Numbered from the stretch's first letter, positions 46,354-58,332 are shown. The stretch: DNA of 64,000 nucleotides from Mortierella sp. BCC40632 (GCA_011634665.1 WAEK01000004.1:2733501-2797500), one strand, 5' to 3'. The notes: generated by a model from the sequence alone, not told the origin. Made by a program: numbers and translations.

Positions 46354-46774
46354 TAGATATCTTGGTCTCCCTACTCTTGAGAAATTCGTTTATTCCAACG
46401 AAGGTCTGTCCCTGTTTGAGTGTGTAGGGAGGGGGGGTCCAAAGAGGGATAGATAGTGGATCATCCGATAGAAATACTAGAGTAGCATTTCCTTGCAGAA
46501 GATCATTCAGTCACGACTACATTTGCTCTTCTGTGTGTATTGGAAGATAGACGGTCTCTGGCGACTGTTTGATATCCCCCAGTGACGCTAGGAGAGACTT
46601 GAACTGAACTTACAGGTAAAGCAAACGGAAGAGCAACTCCAGGAGAGGCACCACTCCTAAAACCGGTAAAAGTCGATTTTCCGAGAGGGTGAGTTTTTTT
46701 TTTTGACTGGACGTACCGGTAGGAGGATTCCTATTTGCCACCGTTTACGTTTGAGCTTCATTCCAAGTCGATGG

Positions 46775-46812
<38 letters not shown>
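46775..46812. repeat. Poly-A run of 38
   Basis: Uninterrupted A38 at the left boundary of the repeat block, just before the left direct repeat. Whether it is a retrotransposition tail cannot be told. Confidence 0.95.
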
Positions 46813-46814
<2 letters not shown>

Positions 46815-46861
46815 AGAATAAGAAACAGTAAAAGGAGGAGAGGAAGAAAAACTAAGAAGTT

Positions 46862-47178
46862 GTTTTGTCCACAAGAATGGCATCCTGTTCCTCATCGATA
46901 TCTTGCTCAACATCAATCCGCTCTTCCAGCTCGCTCATTAGGTGTAGCGTTGCTTTGAGTGAATCCTCATCGCCAGTATTGATGTGTTTTTTGTCCATGA
47001 GGAGGAAGGTAGTAAGGCTCATCAAATGTATAGTGGGGACGGAGTCATGCTTGGGCCTTGATTGGTGTCACTCTTTGGATCATGCTGGAGGTGACCTGAT
47101 GTTTCGCAGGAGTGACTTTGACCACGGAGTAGCACAGCCATGATCAGAGGCTGTGCTGGCGGGATAGAACCTTGCTGC

Positions 47179-47227
<49 letters not shown>

Positions 47228-47488
47228 GTCTGAAGATGCTGAATATGGGCACAATGGAAGATAAGAGACGGGAAGGCTATCCTTGAGGACAGCACTCGCC
47301 CCAGATACTGTAGTTGGTGTTGTTGGTGCTGCTGTTGTTGCTAGGGGCCTCAGCCTTTGTTGTTGTAGTTTTTACTATTGCTGAGAGTGACCAGACTCTT
47401 TTTCTGTTGTTGTTGTTGCTCCTCATGTCCTTACTCCTGTTGCCGCTCTGGTCTCTTGATAGAGGTTAATACTTTACACAAATCACCC

Positions 47489-47490
<2 letters not shown>
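46862..47490 (+). repeat. Diverged direct repeat, left copy
   Basis: Aligns by eye with 55178-55912 in the same orientation. Shared islands include CAAGAA..CCTCATCGATATC at the start, the TCAGAGGCTGTG block (47138 and 55474), and the CAGCCTTTGTTGTTGT block (47350 and 55768), which is followed by GAGAGTGACCAGA. Divergence is visible at many positions, so this pair is older than the inverted arms. No coding function is supported; a (CT)n tract lies inside at about 47181-47222. Confidence 0.75.
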
Positions 47491-47523
<33 letters not shown>

Positions 47524-47849
47524 TAGGAAAGAGAGATAGGAGACTACCCACTGCTGCTGTTTCTTGAAGCCGTGTTGATTGCTCTCCGAGGAACTAGAGC
47601 TTTGTCCGTTGGTCGGATCATTCTCTGTTCTCCCTGTATCCTCTTCTTGATTAAGCTACTCTCCTTTGAATGCCACTCTGATTTCTATATCTGCCGAAGA
47701 GAAATGTGTGCGCCACACTGCTGTGCACAGCATGTTTGTGCCCTCTGTGTGCTGTGTGTTTCGTTCTCCGAGATGACAGCAGAACACTCCTCGGAACACT
47801 TCTCCATCCCTGTCGACTAGAGAGAGACAGTAAGAACAGGTCGAAGAGA

Positions 47850-47850
<1 letters not shown>

Positions 47851-47936
<86 letters not shown>
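47851..47936. repeat. (GA)n microsatellite in left arm
   Basis: About 86 bp of GA dinucleotides. The partner tract in the right arm is (CT)n at about 57953-58033, slightly shorter and with a different end, a useful clock for arm divergence. Confidence 0.95.
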
Positions 47937-47941
<5 letters not shown>

Positions 47942-48394
47942 ACCATAATGAGAAAAGTCCACAGAGCACAGTCGCATGGTTGTCGGAGAGAACGAGTCGC
48001 ATGGCGGATACTGACGTTTTTCAAAAAGCAGCTGTAAATGAAGAGTGGCGAGTGGCGGATGGCGGATGGCAAATGGGAAATGGCGAACAGCAAATGGAAA
48101 ATGGTGATTGGCGAATGACAAATGGGGAGCGGCAAATGGCAAATGGTTGGTTGGTTGGTTGGTTGTAATGAGGACGGGAACTCTCTCGGTGACTTGTTGA
48201 CTCGCCTAAACAGGTGCCGAGCCCAGTGCCGGGTCCAGTGCCGAGCCCAGTGCCGATTCCAGTGTTGGTACCAGTGGTGCTGACTGTGGCCATAGCCTGG
48301 TGGGAGCCAAGGCCTTGGTTTACTCCTACGCCAAGCGTACACCTCAGACTGGCTCCCTGCCCATGGCCCACATGCCAGCCACTCAACCAGTGTG

Positions 48395-48410
48395 CACTAT
48401 AAAAGACTCG
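48395..48410 (+). promoter_or_regulatory. TATA box in inverted-repeat arm
   Basis: A TATAAAA (48400-48406) is followed about 15 bp later by a long pyrimidine tract (CT-rich, about 180 bp) and then a GGTAAGCT splice-donor-like site at 48626. This layout looks like a core promoter with pyrimidine initiator region. The right arm carries the same box inverted at about 57486-57492. Confidence 0.5.
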
Positions 48411-49898
48411 CACTTTTTTCTCTCCTCTCTCTTCTCTCTTCCTCCTCTCTCCTCCACTCCACTCCCTCCTCCCTCCCTCCTCCCTCCTCCTCTCCACTCC
48501 CTCCTCCCTTCTCCCTCCCTCCTCCTCCTCTCCTCTCCTCCTCTCCCCTCCCTCCTCCTCTCCCTCTTCTCCACCCTTCCTCCTCTTCTTCCCCTTTTTT
48601 TGCCACCACTGACAGGGTGAACAACAAGGTAAGCTCTCTTCCCACTCTCACTCTCACTCTCACCCCTACTCCTCTTCTCACTTTCACTCCTACCCCCGCC
48701 ACCAACCTCCACCACCAACCTCCAGCATAGTAGTCTCCAGAACAGTGGTCTCCACCGGTAAACCTTCAGCTCACAGCCCTGGCAGGTGTCTTGTGGTTCC
48801 AGTCGCGACATAAACCTGGACTCTATGTCATCAGTCGCGACATAAACCTGAAACTGTGACCTCAGTCGTCACCCTGCCTAGACCTGCTCAGCTCAAGCGT
48901 CCTACCGAGAGATAATCCCACTTGTGCTGGCTTACTTCGACCAATGTGCACCACTCTTTTTACTGCTCCTATTGACTCGGGAGCAGCACCCTTACTCTTT
49001 CCCATGTTCCCTACAACGACTTCTTGTGCCTGATTCCAGCGTAGCCTTGTCGAGGAGCAGTATCTGGGTTTAACGATAACTTTAGGGTCTATGTATGGGG
49101 CGCCACTACATAGGCTCTATGACCTTTGACTCTCGGGTGCTGTGTTGATACCTTCAAGGTGAAACTGGTTTTACTTACGTTGGAACGGTTTGGAACTATT
49201 GTTTATCGAGGGGAATCATGGGAAGACTATGACTCCAAGGGTCGCCACGATAAGTGGGTACCCTGAATAGGACAGCCTTCTCACCCTCGATGGCAAGGAT
49301 CATTCTAGGAAGGTGGGTCATCGGCTTGCCGGTGACTTCCTCCTAGAAGGTCCCTGGGACTCTATCGGGTGTGACTTCTAGAGAATAAAGAACAAGTCAG
49401 AATGATGAGAACGGGGTGCCATGGTTTGCAGCCTGCTCGAGGCGCACCCTGCATAGACCCTAGCAAAGAGGAGAGAAGGCTAGGTGAACTGATGGCAAAC
49501 CAATCGATGAGAATCAAAGGTAGAGGAGAGAGAGAGAGTGTGTGTGTGTGTGAGTGTGAGAGAGAGAAAGTGAGTGAGAGTGAAGCGAAAGAATAGTGTG
49601 AAGCATGGACATAGACATGGAGCTCGACTTTAGCCTGAGTAGTACCCGGAAGACATTTAATAAACATATAATGGAGAAATCACAACTCGCCATTCTATCG
49701 TCTTGTGTAGAGCCTTTGGATGCTTTGGTCCAAGAGATTCTGACTCGAAACACGCAAGGTTATTCATCCAAGTATAGCAACTGCATCTGCAAGCGCATTC
49801 TTCACACCAATGTACAAACCGCCGCACACGGATGGGCAAAGCACACATGGATAGGCAAAGCACGCCCAGCACAGACATAACTTTCCAACATCCATGCA

Positions 49899-49940
<42 letters not shown>

Positions 49941-49943
<3 letters not shown>

Positions 49944-51595
49944 ATCTGCTTGAACTAAAGATCGATCAAAATACCAATCTCGGGAGTGCTTTCTCTCAAC
50001 CACGCTCAGGAACAGGACCAGGAACAGGACCAGGAACAGGACCAGGATTAGGAACATAAACTGGGGCGACTCTGTCCTTGACCCCTTCCAATGACTCCAC
50101 GCCATCGTCAAATTGCTCTCACTGCTCTACAGAACTCAATCCTTTGTAGATCTGTCCTAGCTTATTGGCCAGATCATCCGAGCAGTACAAGGCACAGCCT
50201 CACAGGAGAATCACCACCAGTCTGCGGACAAGTCAGACAAGTCGGACACGCCTTGGTCGGTTACACCTCCAGCTGCCAATCGAATTTGCATCCAAGGACA
50301 CGGACACGTTTACAACTCTCTTTCGTCTTCCCATTTCTGATCAATGAAACTGGGCATGGCTAATGTTAAACACATTTGGGGCAACTCTCTCGACTCTGGG
50401 TAGAGCTTTCCTCCATTTTTTTTTTTTCGAAAACGGTACGACCTGTTCAAAATTGCTGCTCTCTCAATTCTGTCATGGCCGTTTGCATGCGCCCATATGC
50501 CGAGAAAAGTAATGAACGTGAGAAGGTTATCCTGTTGATTTCATCGGTTTCCTTCACATTCAATGAGTCAGTCTAGCATTAGGATTAAATCTTCTTCATA
50601 CCGTCCAAACCAATCTAGGTCTTTCGGATATCGCCAAAAACCTGTGACGAGAAAGATAAACGCGCGCTAAAGGTAGATATCTAAGGCGTCTTTAGCTACT
50701 GGTATGAGCTGCTCTCTACTAGCTCTAACTTTCTTTTAAAGCTACCGCAGAATGCTTCTTGGGGGTAGTCGATTGTGAAAAAACTAGAAAAGACTCCAGG
50801 GGGGTACGCGCTAGGATTCAGAGTACCATAACTCTGTAGTTGTGGATTAAGAAGGATGCTACACTGAGCTGTATGGTAGCCAAAGACCGCTCAAGTATTT
50901 ATTACATCTAACCACTGGGATTTACTTTCTGGTAATATCTTATCTGTTTGAAAAAAAAATTAGAAAGACAACACTCGTTGCACGCGAATGGTTGCTAGTG
51001 CTGTAAACCTTGCATTTGAAAAAAGTATGATTTTGTTCATGATGGAAAATTCCAGACTAAATAATTTAAAGTTGCACGCTGCTCATTTAAAGTTGTGCGC
51101 TGTTCACTTGACTCCGCCATGACAACTCAGACACGCTGTTCTTTCTCTCACCTCAAGCACAGGACATCTTAGATGTAGTTTGGATGTCAAGGCCTCTCTT
51201 TGACACTTTCACCATCCTGTGAGAATAGTGGACGCAAGGATACATGCTTCGATGACGAAAAACATACCAACAAAGTTGCAAAAATGATTGGTGTAACGAA
51301 TCTCCAATGAAAACAGTCAGAAAACAAAGGGATGCTTTGCCTGTTGTTCGACGCACAGGTTCCCTTCCTTAGGTTCCCTGAAATTTTCTCTGTACACATG
51401 CATGCAACACATGATGGGATGCTCCGCCACAGATTCAAGAAAAATCTCGGCCCAACTTTTTGAGCTCTTCTTCCGTTTTCCTCATCCATCACACTCACTC
51501 CCTCTTTACTTTCACTCACCCCTTCTCTCTTTTAACCCACACATTCAAGCATCACTCTTCCCTCCACCTACAACACGGTTTTCTAGAAAGAAAAA
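49941..51595. other. Loop DNA left of the Crinkler gene
   Basis: No gene is supported. A 12-nt tandem repeat (AGGAACAGGACC units) lies near 50008-50052. The 51400-51595 part is pyrimidine-rich and AT-poor, ending with GAAAGAAAAA just before the ATG, and is probably the promoter and 5' UTR of the Crinkler-type gene. Confidence 0.5.
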
Positions 51596-54525
51596 ATGGG
51601 AGAGTCTCAATCGTTTCGCATCTTTGGGACAGATGACATCAAAACCATCGAAGTTGATATTATCGATGGACAGAAGATTATTTATTGGGACGACATCACA
51701 GAAGTCTTTCCAAATGTTCAGTACCTCCAAAACAGCGGTTCCCTAATAAAAAAGCTTAGAGACTCGAACCAAGCCAGGTAATAGAAGGCCGTGTTAGTGT
51801 TGACTCAAATCATGGATAGAGTTAGAGAAGAGTAACCAAGCTGATCATCGCGACTTATTCTTACAGAATTGAACCTCCACGTATCAAGTACTACCCAGGT
51901 GTAGTTCTGGACGTTCTTTTGTCTTCCGCCACCAATCATACTAATGTCGACACTCTGGCTGTCTCAAGAGCTCCAGCTGGATCAAATTGTCATGGCCCTA
52001 ATGATTTTAATCGCAACCCTCTACCAACCTCTGTCACAATACCAGCTGAGCCTGTATCTAGCTACACCGACGCCACAGGGCTACACACACCCATTGAGCC
52101 ACGTCAAAGAACCCTGGCCAGAGGAAACACCATTCTGATCCAGGACCAGTTCATTTCTGTAGCCGCCACCATCGAGAAGGCTCGCAACTCTGGAACGCCA
52201 TTGACACATGAGACTCTCTCGTCACTGATTTCTTCAAAGTCGACTCTGAAATGGGGGCCATGCGGACCTACCGTTAGCTTCCAGAAATCAGATAGTGATA
52301 TGTTACAACGAATTTACGATCAAGGCGCGTCAACTCAACAGAATGTCCAGGAGATAGCTGAATTGTTAAAACTGATGAACGACCGATTGATTCTGATCCA
52401 GAGCAAGGCAGAGGCTATCCTGACACAACAGTTAGAGCTGGCCGAATATCCAATTCCTCGACTGTTTATCGTGTTGCCTGACCCTGAAGAAACAACACAG
52501 TTCAATCCTGCCAGCTGGTTCAGAACAAAGTTCCGACTTTATTTCATTTGTGAGTGCGGTGAGCATACCGAGACCAAAAACAGCAAGATGAAGATGCCGC
52601 ACCACCCTCATCTATCCAAACACGATGGATATGTTCTCCGTGAGCCAACCAAGTTTTTCACGAAATATGGTCCGTTCCTCTTGTTGATGTTGGAGATGAT
52701 CAAGTTTGCTACAAGTATCGCTGGTCATGTCGTGCCAGCCTTGGATAATCTTAAGATCGCCGATCTGGCTGACAATATTAATCAGTCTGTCGAGACAGTT
52801 ACAGCAGGGATCAACTACTCGCTCGAGTGCATCAACAGTCAAGTCACCAAACTCCAGGAATCTTCTTCCGAGCAGCTCATCGGCACTCCATCGCAAGCAG
52901 AACTGACACATCAAACTCTGATCAACTATCTGAGAGATGCCAAAGGTCTGGAGGGAGTCGAGCTACGCCAGCTGAGATCATTCTTGAGTGTCTCCGAGGA
53001 TGAGAACCTCCTTGGGAATCTTTATCGAATGACAACCTCTGAGGGCCATGTCAAATGGGTCTGTCGCGACCACTACCAATCCAGCTATCAAGAGATGTAT
53101 TCCAAGAATCTCCGTAATGTGATCGAGGAAAATTTGATGAGCAACTGGGAAGAGTCGAGATTGTTCTGAAATCTAGGATCTCGTCTGAGGAGTTTTACAA
53201 GGCCCTCCGCAACGTCACAGGAGTCTTCGAACTAAAGGTGACATTCGACTGGGAGTGTACGAAACGCGATCTGGACGAATTAGAGAATGCACTTCGGAAC
53301 GCAACAGTGTGGAATCTTCGACTCTATATCCTAGATTTCCGAACCGGCACCACTGACAAGCTATTTCGGACATCCACAACAAACGACACCTTTTCCCGCA
53401 TCAGAGATCTCCCATTTATGAAACAATTTCATATTGTACTTTCAACTAAGTGCACAGATCTTCTCAGGTCTCCTTGGGAAAACACAGCTAGTGCATGCAA
53501 CATGTCCTGCGAGTTACAAGGCAGTGCGATGCGAGTGATGAAATCTGGACTATTAACAGAAGCAATCAAATCCGACTCGATCCTGACCACTTTGACCGTG
53601 TTGCACAAATTGATCGGTGACAACAGAGCTCGAGCACTCTCTGAGGCACTCTCTGAGGCACTCAAATCCAACAAGACTCTGACCACTTTGAACCTGATAG
53701 ATAACTCAATCGGCGACAACGGAGTTCAGGCACTCTCTGAGGCACTCAAATTCAACAAGACTCTGACCACTTTGACTTTGTGTTATACCTTGATCGGTGA
53801 CAACGGAGCCCAGTCACTATCTGAGGCACTCAAATCCAACAAAACTCTTACCACTTTGGACGTGAGGAGTAACTCGATCGGTGACAATGGAGCCCAGTCA
53901 CTATCTGAGGCACTCAAATCCAACAAAACTCTGACCACTTTGGACTTGGGGAGGAATTTGATCGGTGACAATGGAGCTCAGTCGCTGTCTGAGGCACTCA
54001 AATCCAACAAAACTCTGACCACTTTGAACTTGATGGATAACCCGATCGGTGACAATGGAGCTCAGTCACTGTCTGAGGCACTCAAATCCAACAAAACTCT
54101 GACCACTTTGAACTTGGAGAAGAACTCGATCAGTGACAATGGAGCTCAGTCACTGTCTGAGGCACTCAAATCCAACAAAACTCTGACCACTTTGGACTTG
54201 GGGAGGAATTCGATCGGTGACAATGGAGCTCAGTCGCTGTCTGAAGCACTCAAATCCAACTCGACTCTGACCACTTTGAACTTGATGGATAACCTGATCG
54301 GTGACAATGGAGCTCAGTCGCCTGTCTGAGGCACTCAAATCCAACAAAACTCTTACCACTTTGAACTTGATGGATAACCCGATCGGTGACAATGGAGCTT
54401 AGTCACTGTCTGAGGCACTCAAATCCAACTCGACTCCGATCATTTTGAACTTGAAGAGGAACTCGATCGGTGACAACTGGGTTCAGGCACTGTCTAATCT
54501 TCAAGATCGGATTTCTATGTGATCA
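51596..54525 (+). pseudogene. Crinkler (CRN)-headed LRR protein, broken
   Basis: Effector-like architecture: CRN ubiquitin-like header, a middle region, then NLR-type leucine-rich repeats. Exon 1 (51596-51777) and exon 2 (from 51867) join in phase; the header motifs are IIDGQKIIYWDDI, FPNV and RIEPPRIKYYPGVVLDVLL. The middle has a helical region (SSLVTHQ-like elements are absent) and WVCRDHYQSSY before the first break. Breaks: one base missing relative to the pattern in the G-run near 53126-53129, so the frame changes and stops at 53167-53169; one extra C at 54321-54322 inside an LRR unit; and a TAG at 54400-54402. From about 53547 the LRR units (LTTLNL or LTTLDL, then IGDNGAQ) repeat every 84 nt. 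CRN headers are known from oomycetes and early-diverging fungi; the function of this one is unknown. Confidence 0.8.
53640..54490 (+). repeat. 84-nt tandem repeat encoding LRR units
   Basis: About ten units of 28 codons each, with consensus fragments ALKSNKTLTTL and IGDNGAQSLSE. Internal units are almost identical at the nucleotide level, differing mainly in the four to six variable positions between LTTL and IGDNG. The first unit carries a 12-nt duplication (ALSEALSEALK). The last units are decaying, with an indel, a stop codon and changed motif residues. Confidence 0.92.
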
Positions 54526-54740
54526 AAAGACGTTAATGCTATTATTCGCACGAATTTGATTTAACTGAGGAACTCAAAAGTCTACACTTCATGTCCATTG
54601 CTGAAAATCTCTTGCTGTGAATTATTATGTCCATTTCATCTGATTTTTGTTATTTTTCGCATATTTGTTCCGGACAACAAACTTTATGCTTATTATGAGG
54701 CTTTTTTTCAATAAAGGAAAAGTGCCCTGATAGGCAGGCC

Positions 54741-54828
<88 letters not shown>

Positions 54829-55177
54829 TTGGTCACGATCTGAAAGAGTCATTTGCGCATGTGTTGCCTGCCAAGTCAGGTTCTCCTATGGAGAAATCCA
54901 ATTAAATACAACCCTATTGTCGAAGGCTACACTTTAAACAACGAAATACAGGTCAAATGCACCATATCTCGGACAAGTCAATGCGCATGATATTGCCGGT
55001 ATGGGATATGGCACCGTCTAGTTATCGCCGTTGTTTTTGAGCATCAGTGTGAGTCGCTAGAAAAAAAAAAAGCCAGAGAAACAGAGAAACAGAGTGAGAA
55101 ACATTAGAAGGAAGAGATGAAGAAGGAATGAAGGAATGAAGGAATAAATGAAAAAGAGGAATAAAGATCAAGAAAGC
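54526..55177. other. Loop DNA right of the Crinkler gene
   Basis: No gene is supported. It contains an AATAAA-like ATAAAGG near 54711 and the compound (A)n(GA)n tract at 54744-54824. Repeated AGGAATGA units appear near 55120-55160. Confidence 0.5.
54744..54824. repeat. Compound (A)n-(GA)n tract
   Basis: About 28 A directly followed by about 54 bp of GA. Same structure, inverted, as 17297-17381. Confidence 0.95.
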
Positions 55178-55912
55178 GTTTGTCTACAAGAACGACCACT
55201 GGTCCTCATCGATATCCTGCTCGACATCGGTCCGTCTTCCGATTTACTCGGTCGAAATTGCTTTCTTGTGAGCGAGTCCCCATCGCCAGTGTTAAGTGTC
55301 GTTTATCCATCAGGAGAAAGGTAGTGCAATCCATCAGATGTACAATGGGGGATGGGGTCATTCCTGGAGTCATACTTGGAGTCACACTTAGTGCCATGGC
55401 TAGAGGCATCCTTGGAGGTGACTTGTGATGCTTCACAGGGGTGGATGTGACAACAGGATCGCGCAACCATAATCAGAGGCTGTGTTGGTGGATTAGGACC
55501 TCACTGCAACTGAAGGTAGCTCTCTCCGTCTTGTCTGAAGGTGGTGAAGATGGAGCACGATAGAAGATGAGGGGTGGGTTTCAGCGCTCAAACGATCCTG
55601 AGGCCGAGGGAAGCTGACCAAGGAAGAGGACGAAGAGGAGCTGTTCGACTCGGACCCATCTGCATCCCTTCAACCGGAAAACTGTGGACAAAGAGATATT
55701 CGGGTAAGGGCAAGGACTTAAGTTGTTGACACTTCAGTATGTGTTGTTGATGCTGTTGCTGTTGCTAGGGGTCACAGCCTTTGTTGTTGTGGTTTTTACT
55801 TGGTTGAGAGTGACCAGATCCCGTTTATGTTGTTGTTTCTCCTCTCGTTCTTGCTCCTGTTGCTGCTCTTGCCTCTTGGTAGAGTACTATACTTCACACA
55901 AACCATCCAGCA
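55178..55912 (+). repeat. Diverged direct repeat, right copy
   Basis: Partner of 46862-47490, same strand. It lacks the (CT)n tract of the left copy and has a longer middle (55500-55730). It ends near ACACAAACCATCCAGC, directly before the right inverted arm, just as the left copy (ACACAAATCACCCTG) ends directly before the left arm. Confidence 0.75.
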
Positions 55913-55938
55913 AAGAAGAAAAATCGTACGGGTGTGTG

Positions 55939-55940
<2 letters not shown>

Positions 55941-55983
<43 letters not shown>

Positions 55984-57947
55984 TGCATGGATGTTGGAAA
56001 GTTATGTCTGTGCTGGGCGTGCTTTGCCTATCCATGTGTGCTTTGCCCATCCGTGTGCGGCGGTTTGTACATTGGTGTGAAGAATGCGCTTGCAGATGCA
56101 GTTGCTATACTTGGATGAATAACCTTGCGTGTTTCGAGTCAGAATCTCTTGGACCAAAGCATCCAAAGGCTCTACACAAGACGATAGAATGGCGAGTTGT
56201 GATTTCTCCATTATATGTTTATTAAATGTCTTCCGGGTACTACTCAGGCTAAAGTCGAGCTCCATGTCTATGTCCATGCTTCACACTATTCTTTCGCTTC
56301 ACTCTCACTCACTTTCTCTCTCTCACACTCACACACACACACACTCTCTCTCTCTCCTCTACCTTTGATTCTCATCGATTGGTTTGCCATCAGTTCACCT
56401 AGCCTTCTCTCCTCTTTGCTAGGGTCTATGCAGGGTGCGCCTCGAGCAGGCTGCAAACCATGGCACCCCGTTCTCATCATTCTGACTTGTTCTTTATTCT
56501 CTAGAAGTCACACCCGATAGAGTCCCAGGGACCTTCTAGGAGGAAGTCACCGGCAAGCCGATGACCCACCTTCCTAGAATGATCCTTGCCATCGAGGGGT
56601 GAGAAGGCTGTCCTATTCAGGGTACCCACTTATCGTGGCGACCCTTGGAGTCATAGTCTTCCCATGATTCCCCTCGATAAACAATAGTTCCAAACCGTTC
56701 CAACGTAAGTAAAACCAGTTTCACCTTGAAGGTATCAACACAGCACCCGAGAGTCAAAGGTCATAGAGCCTATGTAGTGGCGCCCCATACATAGACCCTA
56801 AAGTTATCGTTAAACCCAGATACTGCTCCTCGACAAGGCTACGCTGGAATCAGGCACAAGAAGTCGTTGTAGGGAACATGGGAAAGAGTAAGGGTGCTGC
56901 TCCCGAGTCAATAGGAGCAGTAAAAAGAGTGGTGCACATTGGTCGAAGTAAGCCAGCACAAGTGGGATTATCTCTCGGTAGGACGCTTGAGCTGAGCAGG
57001 TCTAGGCAGGGTGACGACTGAGGTCACAGTTTCAGGTTTATGTCGCGACTGATGACATAGAGTCCAGGTTTATGTCGCGACTGGAACCACAAGACACCTG
57101 CCAGGGCTGTGAGCTGAAGGTTTACCGGTGGAGACCACTGTTCTGGAGACTACTATGCTGGAGGTTGGTGGTGGAGGTTGGTGGCGGGGGTAGGAGTGAA
57201 AGTGAGAAGAGGAGTAGGGGTGAGAGTGAGAGTGAGAGTGGGAAGAGAGCTTACCTTGTTGTTCACCCTGTCAGTGGTGGCAAGTGGGGAGGGGTGAAGA
57301 GGAGGAAGGGTGGAGAAGAGTGGAGAGGAGGAGTGGAGTGGAGAGGAGGAGGAGTGGGAGAGGAGGAGTGGAGTGGAGAGGAGGAGTGGAGTGGAGAGGA
57401 GGAGTGGAGTGGAGTGGAGGAGTGGAGTGGAGTGGAGGAGAGAGGAGGAAGAGAGAAGAGAGAGGAGAGAAAAAAGTGCGAGTCTTTTATAGTGCACACT
57501 GGTTGAGTGGCTGGCATGTGGGCCATGGGCAGGGAGCCAGTCTGAGGTGTACGCTTGGCGTAGGAGTAAACCAAGGCCTTGGCTCCCACCAGGCTATGGC
57601 CACAGTCAGCACCACTGGTACCAACACTGGAATCGGCACTGGGCTCGGCACTGGACCCGGCACTGGGCTCGGCACCTGTTTAGGCGAGTCAACAAGTCAC
57701 CGAGAGAGTTCCCGTCCTCATTACAACCAACCAACCAACCAACCATTTGCCATTTGCCGCTCCCCATTTGTCAGTCGCCAATCACCATTTTCCATTTGCT
57801 GTTCGCCATTTCCCATTTGCCATCCGCCATCCGCCACTCGCCACTCTTCATTTACAGCTGCTTTTTGAAAAACGTCAGTATCCGCCATGCGACTCGTTCT
57901 CTCCGACAACCATGCGACTGTGCTCTGTGGACTTTTCTCATTATGGT

Positions 57948-58035
<88 letters not shown>

Positions 58036-58332
58036 TCTCTTACGACCTGTTCTTACTGTCTCTCTCTAGTCGACAGGGATGGAGAAGTGTTCCGAGGAGT
58101 GTTCTGCTGTCATCTCGGAGAACGAAACACACAGCACACAGAGGGCACAAACATGCTGTGCACAGCAGTGTGGCGCACACATTTCTCTTCGGCAGATATA
58201 GAAATCAGAGTGGCATTCAAAGGAGAGTAGCTTAATCAAGAAGAGGATACAGGGAGAACAGAGAATGATCCGACCAACGGACAAAGCTCTAGTTCCTCGG
58301 AGAGCAATCAACACGGCTTCAAGAAACAGCAG
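55941..58332 (-). repeat. Large inverted repeat, right arm
   Basis: Reverse complement of 47554-49940. Inner edge: (GA)n at 55941-55980 followed by GATGCATGGATGTTGG. Outer edge: CAAGAAACAGCAG near 58320-58332. Small differences include a single base in the ATTTGTCAGTCGCC stretch (right) against ATTTGTCATTCGCC (left, reverse complement), one extra C in the ACCCCTCGATGG stretch relative to the left, and rearranged short repeats in the pyrimidine tract at about 57285-57475. Confidence 0.93.

Larger units (their letters stand above)
47554..49940 (+). repeat. Large inverted repeat, left arm
   Basis: About 2.39 kb that reappears as the reverse complement at 55941-58332. Outer edge: the stretch around CTGCTGTTTCTTGAAGCCGT. 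Inner edge: the (CT)n tract after CATCCATGCATCTCTTTC. Differences seen are few single bases, length changes in the (GA)n tract (47851-47936) and a reshuffled pyrimidine tract (48418-48600). Contents: a likely promoter with TATAAAA at 48400-48406, an AATAAA at 49383-49388, and open frames that are repeat-derived and not convincing as proteins. Confidence 0.93.

Noticed and set aside
47651..48342. Frames of 163-228 codons in the inverted arms
   Set aside because: They consist of (CT)n translation plus short-repeat translations (CHLP, FAI-type units). The mirror frames in the right arm exist only because the arms are duplicated.
48383..48811. Glu/Arg/Gly-rich frame opposite the pyrimidine tract
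   Set aside because: Low-complexity translation. The two arms differ in exactly this part without preserving a protein.
47554..49940. Inverted arm as an LTR of a retrotransposon
   Set aside because: TATA and AATAAA signals are suggestive, but the arms are inverted rather than direct and no gag/pol, primer-binding site or polypurine tract was found between them.
53640..54490. Regularly spaced repeats resembling a CRISPR array
   Set aside because: Units are contiguous, code for LRRs in frame and have no spacers; the genome is eukaryotic.
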